NCBI RefSeq assembly: GCF_900182815.1
Contig: NZ_FXUA01000002.1
Span: forward strand, 682,001-746,000
Origin: Algoriphagus winogradskyi
GTDB lineage: Bacteria; Bacteroidota; Bacteroidia; Cytophagales; Cyclobacteriaceae
Direction: 5' to 3'
Length of the DNA: 64,000 bases
The notes under the pieces are model-generated. The model did no database searches, had not been told where the DNA came from, and was given only the letters and a program-made list of their open reading frames with translations. Numbering within the stretch: the first letter of the stretch is position 1; the number at the start of each line of letters is the position of its first letter. Shown one piece after another: positions 1 through 9,254 of the stretch. The position numbers and the translations under genes are program-made.

Positions 1-1
1 C

Positions 2-313
2 GCCTATAATGCAAGTAAACACGCCACCATTGGTATTATGCGAGCCACAGCACAGGAGGCTGCCCCACGAAAAATCAGGGTAAATACAGTTAATCCGGGG
101 ACCGTTGATAACCGGATGATGCGTTCTCTGGAAGAAGGAATGGCTCCAGGACATGCAGAGGCAATAAAAGCGGAATTTATAAAAGGTATTCCCTTGGGAA
201 GGTATGTTCAGCCCGAAGAAGTAGCCAATGTAGTTTTGTATTTAGCTTCTGACGATAGCCAATTTATAACTGCAACCATTAATGTGGTAGATGGAGGAAT
301 GGCGGCATATTAG
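2..313 (+). CDS. SDR family oxidoreductase, 3' part only
   Basis: This is the C-terminal part of a classical short-chain dehydrogenase/reductase, whose 5' end lies before the window. Frame 2 is open from base 2 and begins Y-N-A-S-K, which matches the catalytic YxxxK motif, so coding clearly continues upstream of the first ATG at 38. The C-terminus (FITATINVVDGGMAAY) is the usual SDR ending in which the VDGG segment closes the fold. These enzymes perform NAD(P)H-dependent oxidation or reduction in the cytoplasm. The substrate cannot be read from this part. It stops at 313 and is followed by a SnoaL-like gene on the same strand. Confidence 0.9.
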   Translation, partial: AYNASKHATIGIMRATAQEAAPRKIRVNTVNPGTVDNRMMRSLEEGMAPGHAEAIKAEFIKGIPLGRYVQPEEVANVVLYLASDDSQFITATINVVDGGMAAY

Positions 314-396
314 ATTCTCTGTTTATTCAACATCGGCACTTACATAGTTATCTGCTCTAAAACCGAATTTATTTATACACGAAAAAATATCAAACC

Positions 397-750
397 ATGA
401 ACATCAAAGAAAAAATCGAAGACCTAATCAAGCTAATGCTGTCGGGCAAACAAATGGATGCTTTTGAAAAGTATTATCATGAAGATGTAGTAATGCAGGA
501 AAACTCCAAACCCCCAATGGTTGGCAAATCAGCCAACAGGGAAAGGGAAATTCAAGGGATGCAGATGATTGAAACGTTTCACGGAGCAGAAGTAAAAGCA
601 GTTGCCGTGGGCGACAATGTGACTATGGTAGAATGGGAATTTGATGTCACCTACAAAGGCGCGCCCCGCATGAAAATGTGCCAGGTGGCCGTGCAAAAAT
701 GGAAGGACGGCCAAATTATTCATGAACGTTTTTATTATTCAACTAACTAA
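397..750 (+). CDS. SnoaL-like / NTF2-fold protein
   Basis: A 117-residue protein with the pattern of the SnoaL-like polyketide-cyclase/NTF2 fold: an N-terminal helix pair (residues 1-25), the segment AFEKYYHEDVVMQEN, and later strands with a VEWEFDVTYKG core. Members are small cone-shaped proteins that are either hydrolases/isomerases of small molecules or have no known substrate. No catalytic assignment is possible here. The ATG at 397 follows an AT-rich leader, and the gene ends 43 bases before the best start of the next gene, so the two are probably co-transcribed. Confidence 0.75.
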   Translation: MNIKEKIEDLIKLMLSGKQMDAFEKYYHEDVVMQENSKPPMVGKSANREREIQGMQMIETFHGAEVKAVAVGDNVTMVEWEFDVTYKGAPRMKMCQVAVQKWKDGQIIHERFYYSTN

Positions 751-793
751 AATCAAAACAAGAGCAATTTCACTCGATCAAGCCATTGCCTTT

Positions 794-1207
794 ATGTCAT
801 CGTTTAATGAAAATAATGGAAGCAACCCTTCCAATGAAAAATATATTCCCGGAACCTGCAATATGGGGAGAGAGGAAATCAAAAGGCGAAAAGCAAGTGG
901 ATGGACAGGGTTGGTACTAACGGTAATTACCATTTCTCTCTTATTATGGTTCAGTGCACCTCACTGGATGCGACTTGTAGTTTTCATTCCGGCAGTAATG
1001 GGAGCAACAGGATTCATACAGGCGTACAATAAGTTCTGCGTGTATTTCGGATTTGGGCACATGTTCAATTTAGGAGAGGTGGGGAAAACAGATACCATCG
1101 ATCAAAAAGAATTCAGGGTGAAAGACAGAGCAAGAGCCTGGCAATTGCTTGCCTATGCTTTTGGTACAGGATTGATTATTACTGTAATCGTTTATCTCCT
1201 GCCCTGA
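794..1207 (+). CDS. Small three-helix membrane protein of unknown function
   Basis: A 137-residue protein with three predicted membrane segments (about residues 38-55, 61-80 and 114-135). A conserved-looking cytoplasmic N-terminus carries GTCNMGREEIKRRKASG. The frame is open from 722, but that would overlap the preceding gene, and residues 1-24 of the longer version look non-coding, so I choose the ATG at 794. I do not recognise a function. Its position between a SnoaL-like gene and a DoxX-like gene suggests a small redox or stress operon, but this is inference only. Confidence 0.65.
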   Translation: MSSFNENNGSNPSNEKYIPGTCNMGREEIKRRKASGWTGLVLTVITISLLLWFSAPHWMRLVVFIPAVMGATGFIQAYNKFCVYFGFGHMFNLGEVGKTDTIDQKEFRVKDRARAWQLLAYAFGTGLIITVIVYLLP

Positions 1208-1318
1208 TTTTGATCGGATATAAACCAGGTAAGTGAACTACTTGGCAGTTCTTGCTTGAGCATCATGCTTAAGTATAGAATTTATGGAAATGAAATTCAT
1301 TTAGTAAACAAAACCATC

Positions 1319-1696
1319 ATGGAAAAGCAAACAAAGAGTAAAACAAGAAAAATTGCCGCATGGGTGATAATTGGACTAGTGGGTGCGTTGGTTATTATGA
1401 GCGCCACCATGAAACTGACACACGCTGAAGAATTGGTAACTAATTTCACTAAATGGGGATTGATTGATAACCTCACGTTTATAGGAATTGGCGAATTGAT
1501 TTTCATCATTTTATTTATTATTCCCAGAACATCCTCCCTTGGGTTTCTTTTGTTAACCGCCCACTTTGGTGGAGCCATTGCCACTCATCTACAACATGAG
1601 GAATCGTTTATAATGCCTGCCATTATTTTGACTGTGATCTGGATTGGTAATTACCTGCGCAATCCCGAAATGCTGGCAAGTTTTACGAAAAAATAA
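1319..1696 (+). CDS. DoxX-like family membrane protein
   Basis: A 125-residue protein with four hydrophobic segments and the DoxX-like layout: first helix AAWVIIGLVGALVIMSATMKL, then a short amphipathic region, GIGELIFIILFIIPRTSSLG, and a last helix near the C-terminus. DoxX-like proteins are small inner-membrane proteins, some linked to quinone or thiosulfate redox chemistry and many of unknown role. The ATG at 1319 is chosen over the upstream ATG at 1256 because residues before it do not look like DoxX. Its stop overlaps the next start by one base (TAATG), suggesting translational coupling. Confidence 0.75.
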   Translation: MEKQTKSKTRKIAAWVIIGLVGALVIMSATMKLTHAEELVTNFTKWGLIDNLTFIGIGELIFIILFIIPRTSSLGFLLLTAHFGGAIATHLQHEESFIMPAIILTVIWIGNYLRNPEMLASFTKK

Positions 1697-2361
1697 TGGA
1701 CATAAAAGCAATAGCCGTATTAGGCGCCAATGGCCGAACTGGAATTGAAATTGTAAAACAAGCCCTGGAAAAAGGTTGGGTTGTAAAAGCATTGGTTCGC
1801 GACAAACAAAAAATCAAACTTGCAAATCCCAATCTACAAGTCATTGAAGGAAATCCTATGCGTATAGATGATGTGAGGAAAGTTATCAAGGAAACACATG
1901 CCATCTTTGTTGCGCTCAACATTGGAAGGAAATCTGACCTGCCTTGGGCAAAAGTGACTTCGCCACTTGATTTATTGTATACAAGTATGAAAAATATAAT
2001 TTTCGCAATGAATGAAAACGGTGTAAAGCGGGTGATAACTGTTTCAGCCTGGGGAACAGGCGATAGCTACAAAGAAACAAATTGGATATTTAAATTTCTT
2101 ATCAAAAAGACCAACGTTGGTGTAGCCTACGCAGGTCATGAAGATCAGGAAAGAGTACTTCGTACAAGCGGACTGAAATGGACATCTGTTCGACCGGTTG
2201 GCCTTAGCAGCAGTGAAAAGCAGAAGCAAGTTCGGGTAAGCATTAAAGGCGATAAAAAACTAAACATGACCATCAGCCGAAAAGATGTTGCCCGCTTTAT
2301 GCTGGACATTGTTGATGATGAAAAGTATTACCAGCAAGAACTTTCTATTTCATCAGAATGA
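1696..2361 (+). CDS. NAD(P)-binding, NmrA-like atypical SDR
   Basis: A 221-residue Rossmann protein. The N-terminus has the dinucleotide-binding motif GANGRTG (residues 10-16), followed by a strand and LVRD, the usual pattern of NmrA-like/atypical SDR proteins that bind NAD(P)H. VSAWGTGDSY in the middle and SVRPVGLSS later resemble the substrate side of this family. Members act as flavin or quinone reductases or redox sensors, and the substrate is not evident. The start overlaps the DoxX-like stop by one base. Confidence 0.8.
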   Translation: MDIKAIAVLGANGRTGIEIVKQALEKGWVVKALVRDKQKIKLANPNLQVIEGNPMRIDDVRKVIKETHAIFVALNIGRKSDLPWAKVTSPLDLLYTSMKNIIFAMNENGVKRVITVSAWGTGDSYKETNWIFKFLIKKTNVGVAYAGHEDQERVLRTSGLKWTSVRPVGLSSSEKQKQVRVSIKGDKKLNMTISRKDVARFMLDIVDDEKYYQQELSISSE

Positions 2362-2418
2362 CTTTATCCGGTAGCGGAGTAACGTGCGTCCGATTTAAAT
2401 TCCCTTTTGAATTGTAAA

Positions 2419-3327
2419 ATGAACCGATCAGACTTTATAAAAATAATGGGAGCAGCAACAATAGGTTTTGGGACTTCAAATGTAAAGAGCTGGGCCAATT
2501 CGATAACCGGCTTACCCGAACAGGAAGTAACCCTTCCGGTTCTTTTTACTTCGCACGGAAACCCAATGGACATACACCTTCCTCATAAAGCGAATCCTTT
2601 TTTAACTTATCTTTTTGATTTAGGTGTTGACTTACGAAAAAAATATCCAAAAGAAATTAAAGCCATATTGGTAGTATCAGCACACTGGTGTACCAAAGGC
2701 ACATACGTAAATGTTTCTCCGTGGCCGGAAACGATTTACGATTTTTACGGTTTCCCTCCCGAATATTACACTATAAAATACATGGCTCCAGGTGCTCCGG
2801 AATTTGCCAAAAATGTAGCAGAAGCCATCCCTGCAATTAGAACTACAACCGAATGGGGTTTCGATCATGGCAATTGGCCCATGCTTCGTCATCTTTTCCC
2901 AGATGCCAATGTACCGGTTTTTCAGATGAGCATTGATTATTATCAATCTCCTCAATACCACTATGAGTTAGCAGTTCAACTGAAGAAATTAAGAACGAAG
3001 GGTGTTTTGATTATCGGCAGCGGTTCCGTTGTTCATAATCTTCAATTGGCAAGTTCCAGACTTTTCAAAGGCGATAAAACCTTGTATGGATGGGATAAGG
3101 AATTTGATGAATGGATAAAACAGAGAGTGGTGGACCGCGACATAAAAAGTTTGATGAATTATGAAAAAACAAAATTTGGAAAAATGGCTGCCCCGACTCC
3201 CGATCATTATGTGCCGCTAATTTATTCTATGGCTATGCTGAATACCAACGATACTATAGAGCACACCTATGAAAGTCTTTTGCCTGCATTTAGCGACCGT
3301 AGTTTCATCATTGAATCAACCCATTAA
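2419..3327 (+). CDS. LigB-type extradiol ring-cleavage dioxygenase (DODA family)
   Basis: A 302-residue protein of the class III extradiol dioxygenase family (LigB/4,5-DOPA dioxygenase). Visible landmarks are FTSHGNPMD near residue 45 (metal-binding His), VVSAHWCTKGTYV (second metal His), WGFDHGNWPMLRHLFPDA and IIGSGSVVHNL with a further conserved His. The N-terminus (MNRSDFIKIMGAATIGFG) looks like a Tat-type or hydrophobic leader, although no twin Arg is present. ATG 2419 is used in preference to the in-frame TTG at 2407. The enzyme would cleave a catechol-type ring with Fe(II) or Zn. Confidence 0.85.
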   Translation: MNRSDFIKIMGAATIGFGTSNVKSWANSITGLPEQEVTLPVLFTSHGNPMDIHLPHKANPFLTYLFDLGVDLRKKYPKEIKAILVVSAHWCTKGTYVNVSPWPETIYDFYGFPPEYYTIKYMAPGAPEFAKNVAEAIPAIRTTTEWGFDHGNWPMLRHLFPDANVPVFQMSIDYYQSPQYHYELAVQLKKLRTKGVLIIGSGSVVHNLQLASSRLFKGDKTLYGWDKEFDEWIKQRVVDRDIKSLMNYEKTKFGKMAAPTPDHYVPLIYSMAMLNTNDTIEHTYESLLPAFSDRSFIIESTH

Positions 3328-3340
3328 ACAATAGTATAAC

Positions 3341-3829
3341 ATGACCTTACATTATGATTTTGAGCTTCCAAAAAGAACAGGAGCCAAACCAACTACCACA
3401 CCGAGCAATCCTCACATGCAATTGGATCAACAACCAAAAGACAGAAAGCTGGTGGATGAACTCATTGGTTGGGCATTCTCGCTTCCTGATATTTCAAAGG
3501 AGTATAGCAAAATCTCTGTACCCGGAGCACAGGCCATGTGTATGTCAGAAGAAAAAATGTGCACACATTGTAATGCTTTTATGGTTGAAACGGAATTTGC
3601 GCATTTTCATCCTGCTCCGGATGGCAGTATGCACTTAGGCCTCCCGCAGCGTGATGTAAAAAAAGTAATTGAACTGGGTTGGGGCGAATTGCATCCTGTA
3701 GTGCATAAAGGATGGTTGCCGCCAAACTTCATAATGGTTTACGCGCCCAGAAACGAAGAGGAGGCCGATGAGATTAAAAAAATTATTTTTCGCTCCTACC
3801 AATTTGCAATAGGTGAAATAAGCGATTAA
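3341..3829 (+). CDS. Luciferase-domain (DUF5519-like) protein
   Basis: A 162-residue protein matching the small luciferase-domain family often found beside redox genes. Residues about 70-150 carry HFHPAPDGSMHLGLP and then GWGELHPVVHKGWLPPNFIMVYAPRNEEE, which are the family's most recognisable stretches. The biochemical role of the family is unknown and true light emission is not implied. It lies 13 bases after the dioxygenase gene and 52 bases before a thioesterase, so all three could share a transcript. Confidence 0.75.
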   Translation: MTLHYDFELPKRTGAKPTTTPSNPHMQLDQQPKDRKLVDELIGWAFSLPDISKEYSKISVPGAQAMCMSEEKMCTHCNAFMVETEFAHFHPAPDGSMHLGLPQRDVKKVIELGWGELHPVVHKGWLPPNFIMVYAPRNEEEADEIKKIIFRSYQFAIGEISD

Positions 3830-3881
3830 TGAGGCGAAGTTTGGGTCAGTAAAAATAAATTCTACTAAAAAAAAATTAACC

Positions 3882-4313
3882 ATGCACGAAAATGATTTTC
3901 AAATATTGAAGCACGCCATCGAAAACATGATGCCTGCTAACAAAATACTCGGTTTAAAAATAGTTGAGATTACAGCAGGCTCGGTTCATATTCATGTTCC
4001 ATTCAAAGAAGAGTTTATTGGTGATTTTATACAAGGCCGCTGGCATGGAGGTATTCTGGCCGCCATTGCCGATACTGCCGGAGGAGTGGCCGGGGCAACG
4101 GCTTTACATTCACCCAATGACAGGCTGAACACCATTGATATGCGCATTGATTATTTACATGCAGCCGTTAAGGCGGATGTACAAGCAAAAGCACGAATAA
4201 TTAAACAAGGGAAGACAATCATTAAGGTTGATGTAGAATTGTTTCAGCCCGATAATAAAGAACCGGTCGCCCTCGCAAGATGTGTGTATAGCGCATTAAG
4301 GAGTGAATCTTAA
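3882..4313 (+). CDS. PaaI-like hotdog-fold thioesterase
   Basis: A 143-residue single-domain hotdog protein. The segment GRWHGGILAAIADTAGGVAG (residues 52-71) matches the HGG-x-x-x-x-x-x-D-x-x-x-G active-site helix of the PaaI/YbgC-type acyl-CoA thioesterases, and the following strands NTIDMRIDYLHAAVKADVQAKARI fit the fold. It would hydrolyse an acyl- or aryl-CoA thioester in the cytoplasm. The start ATG at 3882 follows an A-rich leader (aaaaaaaaattaacc). It is the last gene of the first block, before the TetR promoter. Confidence 0.85.
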   Translation: MHENDFQILKHAIENMMPANKILGLKIVEITAGSVHIHVPFKEEFIGDFIQGRWHGGILAAIADTAGGVAGATALHSPNDRLNTIDMRIDYLHAAVKADVQAKARIIKQGKTIIKVDVELFQPDNKEPVALARCVYSALRSES

Positions 4314-4408
4314 CATGAGCCGCTCAAATTTATGCAAAAATCAGCTTGTTTGAGCTAAACTCCCCAACCGAAAGAATTCTTAAAAGAGTGGGTTTAAAAA
4401 AAATGTAT

Positions 4409-4443
4409 ATCTTTGCACTCGACCAAAAAACTAATTTGGTCGA
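4409..4443 (+). promoter_or_regulatory. Promoter -7 box and TetR operator upstream of tetR gene
   Basis: TATCTTTG at 4409-4416 fits the Bacteroidetes -7 consensus TAnnTTTG. Immediately after it lies an inverted repeat with 9-base arms, TCGACCAAA (4419-4427) and TTTGGTCGA (4435-4443), around a 7-base spacer. It sits where transcription should start, 22 bases before the TetR start codon, which is the expected place for an autorepressor operator. The same 16-base left half and spacer recur at 5077 before the efflux operon. Confidence 0.7.
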
Positions 4444-4464
4444 TAAATAGTTTGGGAAGAAACA

Positions 4465-5058
4465 ATGGAAACAACAATGGACATTAAAGACGATGTAAGT
4501 GAGGTCATCCTAAATTCCGCTAAAACCATCTTTGCCAGATATGGTTTTAAGAAAACCACAATGGATGAAATAGCTCATGCTTCAAGAAAAGGCAAAAGTT
4601 CCATCTATCATTACTTCAAAAGCAAAGAAGATATTTTCAAGGCAATCGTTGAAAAGGAATCGGATGTGTTAAGTGCTGCCATAGCAAAAGCAATCAATGC
4701 AGAAACTACCTCTGAAAAAAAAATACGGGCTTATGTTTTAACAAGAATGAAAGTTATTAACAAATTAACCAATCTATACAGTGCTTTAAAAGATGAATAT
4801 CTGGAGCATTACAGTTTCATTGAAAATGTCAGAGTGAAGTATGACACCGAAGAGGTTAACACCATCAAAGGAATATTGAAGACGGGTGTTGAAGAAGGTG
4901 ATTTTAAAATAGAAGACATCAACCTCACCGCCTTTGCCCTGGTCACAGCACTGAAGGGTTTAGAATATCCTTTATTCATTAAAAACAATTATGCAAAAAC
5001 AGAAAATCGGTTTGAAGGATTGCTGAACGTGCTTTTTTATGGAATCATAGCGAGGTAA
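4465..5058 (+). CDS. TetR/AcrR family transcriptional repressor
   Basis: A 197-residue TetR-family protein. The N-terminal HTH is clear: IFARYGFKKTTMDEIAHASR followed by KSSIYHYFKSKEDIF (about residues 20-55). The C-terminal helices form the ligand domain and have no assignable ligand. A second in-frame ATG at 4477 is possible. It lies directly upstream of a same-strand RND efflux operon, and both promoters carry related CGACCAAA half-sites. The likely role is autorepression and repression of the efflux operon, relieved by a pump substrate. Confidence 0.9.
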   Translation: METTMDIKDDVSEVILNSAKTIFARYGFKKTTMDEIAHASRKGKSSIYHYFKSKEDIFKAIVEKESDVLSAAIAKAINAETTSEKKIRAYVLTRMKVINKLTNLYSALKDEYLEHYSFIENVRVKYDTEEVNTIKGILKTGVEEGDFKIEDINLTAFALVTALKGLEYPLFIKNNYAKTENRFEGLLNVLFYGIIAR

Positions 5059-5076
5059 TTTTTTTTTAACCCATTA

Positions 5077-5101
5077 TCGACCAAAAAACTAAAATAGTCT
5101 A
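5077..5101 (+). promoter_or_regulatory. Second, imperfect TetR operator before the efflux operon
   Basis: The first 16 bases (TCGACCAAAAAACTAA, 5077-5092) are identical to those of the operator at 4419-4434. The right arm (AATAGTCTA) keeps only part of TTTGGTCGA, so this is a degenerate inverted repeat. It lies 23 bases before the adaptor start codon. Shared sequence in exactly these two intergenic gaps is the evidence for a common repressor. Confidence 0.6.
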
Positions 5102-5123
5102 ATTGTAATTAATAGAACTAACA

Positions 5124-6164
5124 ATGAATATGAAAGTCAATAAACTGCACATCGCTCTTTGGTTTTCCGTTATCCTGGCCGGATGCTCGTCAGGAGAGAA
5201 TACATCATCGGAAAGTGCGAAGCACATTTCCCTTAATGTTAAAACAGAAGAAGTAATTCAATTTAAAGGAAGCCATACAGTTGGGTATTCCGGGGTTGTG
5301 GTGCCAAAGAAAAATACACCACTCAGTTTCTCGGTGCCGGGAACCGTTTCGAAAATAGCAGTAGAAGAAGGACAGCAGGTAAACAAAGGCCAGTTGCTGG
5401 CACAACTAAATCCATCGACTATGGAGAACACCTACCAGATGGCATTTCAAAAATTACAACAGGCACAGGATGCGTATAACCGGTTAATGCCGATGCATGA
5501 AAATGGTACCCTGTCTGAAATAAAATGGGTGGAGGTAGAAACAGGATTAAGTCAGGCAAAATCGGCTACAGCCATTGCAAAAAAAGGACTTGACGATACA
5601 AAACTATATGCTTTTACAGCGGGTGTGATAGGTAAAAAATCGATTCAGGAGGGAGAGAATGTATTTCCAAATATTACAGTTTTTGAATTATTCGACATCA
5701 GTAAAGTATATGTAAAAATTCCCGTACCAGAAGATGAGATCAGTTCGTTCAAAAAGGGAGATCAGGCCATCATTACTGTTGGAGCTATCTCTAAAACAAT
5801 CACCGGTATTGTAAGAGAAATTGGTGTTTCGGCTGATATATTTTCACACTCCTATCCGGTAAGACTTGAAGTTGACAATTCTGATTTAGCCATTAAGCCG
5901 GGTATGGTTTGTACAGTCAACTTTGCAACCCAAAACAAGGCGACCGGTGTTCTTATCTCTAACAAAGCAATGCAGCAGGATTTACAAGGGACGCAGTTTG
6001 TATATGTGATAGAAAATAACACGGCTCAAAAGCGAGCGGTGAAAACCATTGCTTTAATCGACCAAAAAATTCTGGTCAGCGGAAATTTGAAAGAAGGTGA
6101 TAAAATCATTGTGGCAGGGCAAGACAAACTTCGCCAGGGCTCACAGGTAAACATTATAAAATAG
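5124..6164 (+). CDS. RND efflux periplasmic adaptor (membrane fusion lipoprotein)
   Basis: A 346-residue HlyD/AcrA-type adaptor. The N-terminus is a lipoprotein signal with lipobox LAGC (residues 18-21, Cys21). The biotinyl-lipoyl-like half motifs GTVSKIAVEEGQQVNKGQLLAQL (about residues 71-93, strands) and a later GVIGKKSIQEGENV flank a helical hairpin, and a beta-barrel and membrane-proximal domain follow. It bridges the inner-membrane pump and TolC across the periplasm. It is the first gene of the adaptor-pump-TolC operon, four bases before the pump gene, and is probably controlled by the upstream TetR protein. Confidence 0.92.
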   Translation: MNMKVNKLHIALWFSVILAGCSSGENTSSESAKHISLNVKTEEVIQFKGSHTVGYSGVVVPKKNTPLSFSVPGTVSKIAVEEGQQVNKGQLLAQLNPSTMENTYQMAFQKLQQAQDAYNRLMPMHENGTLSEIKWVEVETGLSQAKSATAIAKKGLDDTKLYAFTAGVIGKKSIQEGENVFPNITVFELFDISKVYVKIPVPEDEISSFKKGDQAIITVGAISKTITGIVREIGVSADIFSHSYPVRLEVDNSDLAIKPGMVCTVNFATQNKATGVLISNKAMQQDLQGTQFVYVIENNTAQKRAVKTIALIDQKILVSGNLKEGDKIIVAGQDKLRQGSQVNIIK

Positions 6165-6168
6165 CATC

Positions 6169-9100
6169 ATGACGACACATAAGTTTAATGTCATAGAATT
6201 GGCTATGAGGTATAAGCAAATAGCCATTACCATAACAAGTCTGTTGGTGTTGTTTGGTATATTTTCTCTTTGGGTAATGCCCCGAAATGAATTTCCTGAG
6301 TTCATCATTCGACAGGGATTGATCATCGGTGTATTTCCGGGGGCTACTTCCGAACAGGTGGAAGACCAATTAGCCACCAAAGTGGAAAGTTTTCTTTACG
6401 GTTTTAAAGAAGTAAACCGGGAGAAAACGTATTCCATATCCAGAGAAGGAATGTTGGTTGTGTTTGTGGAAGTAAACAACAACGTAAAAGACCCTGATGG
6501 CTTTTGGGATAAAATAAAATTCGGCCTCAGCGAATTAAAATTACAGTTGCCACCGCAGGTACTTGCGCTGATTGCCAACAATGATTTTGGCGATACAGCC
6601 GCTTTGCTACTTACCATACAATCAGAAAGCAAAACCTATAAAGAGCTGGAGAAAGAATTGAAAATTATCGAAACGGAATTGCGAAAAATAAAGGCCGTTT
6701 CTAAAGTAAAACACTACGGAATTCAACAGGAACAGATAGCCATTTATCTGGATAATGCTAAACTGGCTTATTACGGTGTGCGTCCTATTACGGTGCTTGC
6801 CGCCATGCAATTGGAGGGTGCTGTGTATTACGGTGGCGAACTCAATAATTCAGAATTGATTACACCGATACATATTCCAGCAAATTTCAAATCGGAAGAA
6901 GACATTAAAAACCAAATCGTGTATGCCGATCCTGCTGGTAACATCATCCGGATGAAAGATATTGCTACTGTAGTTAGAAAATATAAGGAACCTGACTCTT
7001 TCATAAAAAACAATGGGGCAAAAAGCTTGCTGGTGTCATTGGAAATGCAACCTGGCAACAACATTGTTGATTTTGGGAAACAGGTGGATCAATCCCTCGC
7101 TTCCATCCGGACTAAAATTTCTTCTGATGTAAATCTGGATAAGATTGCTGATATGCCAACAGCCGTAGATCGTTCCATTATTCATTTCCTGAAAGAATTT
7201 TTCATTGCTATTATCGCTGTGATCATCGTTACGATGTTGTTATTGCCTTTACGGGTAGCTGCGGTTGCCGGCGTAACGATCCCCATTACCATTTTTATAA
7301 CCGTAGGCATTTTATATTTATTAGGTGTTGAACTACACACCGTTTCGCTTGCAGGATTAATCGTTGTATTAGGCATGGTGGTGGATAATGCCATTGTTGT
7401 TATTGATAGTCATGTAGAAAAATTAGATCATGGCGAAACGCCCTGGGATGCTGCCTGGAAAAGTGCGACAGAACTTTTTGTTCCGGTATTTTCTGCTACC
7501 CTTGCCATTATCGCTACCTATGTTCCTTTGGTATTTTTCTTATCTGGAATGACCGGTGATTTTGTTGGTTCTCTGCCTGTTACCATTGGTGTGGCCTTGT
7601 TTACGTCTATGCTGGTGGCCTACTTTCTGGTTCCTTACATGAGCTATGTATTTATCAAAAAAGGAGTCAGGAAAGGAGAAGCGGAAGAAGCAAAAGCCGA
7701 TAAGAAGTCACTACTCGATTGGGTGCAACAGTTTTATAATAGCACACTCGAAAGTGCCTTCAGAGGACCAAAGCTGACCATGCTGGTAGGCTTACTCTCC
7801 ATTTTATTAGGCGGAGCAATCATGGCACTGTTGCCACGACAGTTATTTCCAAAAGTGGAGAGGAATCAGTTTGCCGTAGAAATTTATCTACCGGAAGGAT
7901 ACACACTTGCCCAAACAGTTGCTGTTGCCGATAGTATGGAGGTATTGCTCATGAGTGATAGTCGGGTGGTTAATGTAGCCTCCTTCATGGGTACCAGCTC
8001 ACCACGTTTCCACACTACCTACGCACCTAATTTCCCATCAAAAAATTATGCGCAGTTGGTAGTCAATACCATAACAGCCGACGATGCCGTGGCAATATTG
8101 GATGAATATGAAGCAAAACGCAATATTTTTCCAAATGCCTATGTGCGCATGAAACAATTGGATATGCTGAGCACAACCGCTCCGATTGAAGTACGGATTT
8201 CCGGTAACAACATTGATTCCATAAAAGCCATCGCTGAAAATGTAAAAAGTATAATGCAACAAAACGATGCTGTTATATGGGCGCGTACGGATTATCTTAA
8301 TAAAAGGCAGGGTGTGCGTGTAGATGTGAATGATGAACTCGCCAACCGGTTAGGGTTGACCCGAGGACTAATCGCCTCTTCAATAGCATCTGGTTTCTCT
8401 GGGATACCTATAGGTACAGTTTGGGAAGGAGATTATCCGGTAGATGTGAAGGTCATTAATCCAATCGATAAAAGAGATGGTTTTGATGATATCGAAAATC
8501 AAAATGTAACATCCCTGTTTTTGAGTGCCACAGTTCCTGTGCGACAGGTAACTACCATAACCACCGACTGGAGCGAAGGGCAAATTATCCGCAGGAACGG
8601 TGTACGAACTATTACGGTGCGAGCGGATGTAAAAAGAGGGGTGCTACCTTATAAAATATTAGCTGAACTAAAGCCGGAACTCAAAAAAATAAAAACAGGT
8701 TCCGATGTTCAACTCACGTATGGCGGTGAGGAGGAAAGTGAATTGGAAAATTATACACCGCTGAGCAAAGCCATGCTGGCAGGCGTAATGTTGATTTATT
8801 TTATTTTGCTTTTCCAGTTTAAGCGATCGAGATTAGTCTTTTTAGTGATGCTGACCATGCCTTTAAGTTTTCTGGGTGCGGCTATGGGTTTAGTACTTAC
8901 CGGTTATCCTTTTGGGCTTACCTCCTTCCTCGGAATAATGAGCCTTATGGGTATCGTCGTGCGCAATGGCATTATCCTGATTGATTATGCTGAAGAGCTC
9001 CGCAACAAGAACGGAATGTTATTGGCGGAAGCAGCGGTGGCTGCCGGTAAGCGTAGAATGCGCCCCATATTTCTCACTTCTTTTGCGGCTGCCGTTGGCG

Positions 9101-9243
9101 TGGTGCCGATGATTGTAAGTGGCTCATCTCTTTGGGGGCCTTTAGGTGCTGTAGTTTGCTTTGGACTGCTGATATCCATGATACTTACCTTGTATGTGCT
9201 GCCTGTGATGTATCATCAATCACTTAAGAAATCAATTGCTTAA
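6169..9243 (+). CDS. RND family efflux pump, inner-membrane permease
   Basis: A 1024-residue resistance-nodulation-division transporter with the two-fold repeat of this family: TM1 near residues 17-35, a large periplasmic loop, a TM2-TM6 block (about 335-490), TM7 near 535, a second loop, and a TM8-TM12 block to the C-terminus. TM4 has GMVVDNAIVVID, where the first of the two proton-relay acids of AcrB is kept and the second position is Asn, as in many HAE1-type pumps. It would export hydrophobic compounds using the proton gradient, with the adaptor before it and TolC after it. The substrate is not predictable. Confidence 0.94.
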   Translation: MTTHKFNVIELAMRYKQIAITITSLLVLFGIFSLWVMPRNEFPEFIIRQGLIIGVFPGATSEQVEDQLATKVESFLYGFKEVNREKTYSISREGMLVVFVEVNNNVKDPDGFWDKIKFGLSELKLQLPPQVLALIANNDFGDTAALLLTIQSESKTYKELEKELKIIETELRKIKAVSKVKHYGIQQEQIAIYLDNAKLAYYGVRPITVLAAMQLEGAVYYGGELNNSELITPIHIPANFKSEEDIKNQIVYADPAGNIIRMKDIATVVRKYKEPDSFIKNNGAKSLLVSLEMQPGNNIVDFGKQVDQSLASIRTKISSDVNLDKIADMPTAVDRSIIHFLKEFFIAIIAVIIVTMLLLPLRVAAVAGVTIPITIFITVGILYLLGVELHTVSLAGLIVVLGMVVDNAIVVIDSHVEKLDHGETPWDAAWKSATELFVPVFSATLAIIATYVPLVFFLSGMTGDFVGSLPVTIGVALFTSMLVAYFLVPYMSYVFIKKGVRKGEAEEAKADKKSLLDWVQQFYNSTLESAFRGPKLTMLVGLLSILLGGAIMALLPRQLFPKVERNQFAVEIYLPEGYTLAQTVAVADSMEVLLMSDSRVVNVASFMGTSSPRFHTTYAPNFPSKNYAQLVVNTITADDAVAILDEYEAKRNIFPNAYVRMKQLDMLSTTAPIEVRISGNNIDSIKAIAENVKSIMQQNDAVIWARTDYLNKRQGVRVDVNDELANRLGLTRGLIASSIASGFSGIPIGTVWEGDYPVDVKVINPIDKRDGFDDIENQNVTSLFLSATVPVRQVTTITTDWSEGQIIRRNGVRTITVRADVKRGVLPYKILAELKPELKKIKTGSDVQLTYGGEEESELENYTPLSKAMLAGVMLIYFILLFQFKRSRLVFLVMLTMPLSFLGAAMGLVLTGYPFGLTSFLGIMSLMGIVVRNGIILIDYAEELRNKNGMLLAEAAVAAGKRRMRPIFLTSFAAAVGVVPMIVSGSSLWGPLGAVVCFGLLISMILTLYVLPVMYHQSLKKSIA

Positions 9244-9254
9244 AATTCTTTAGA

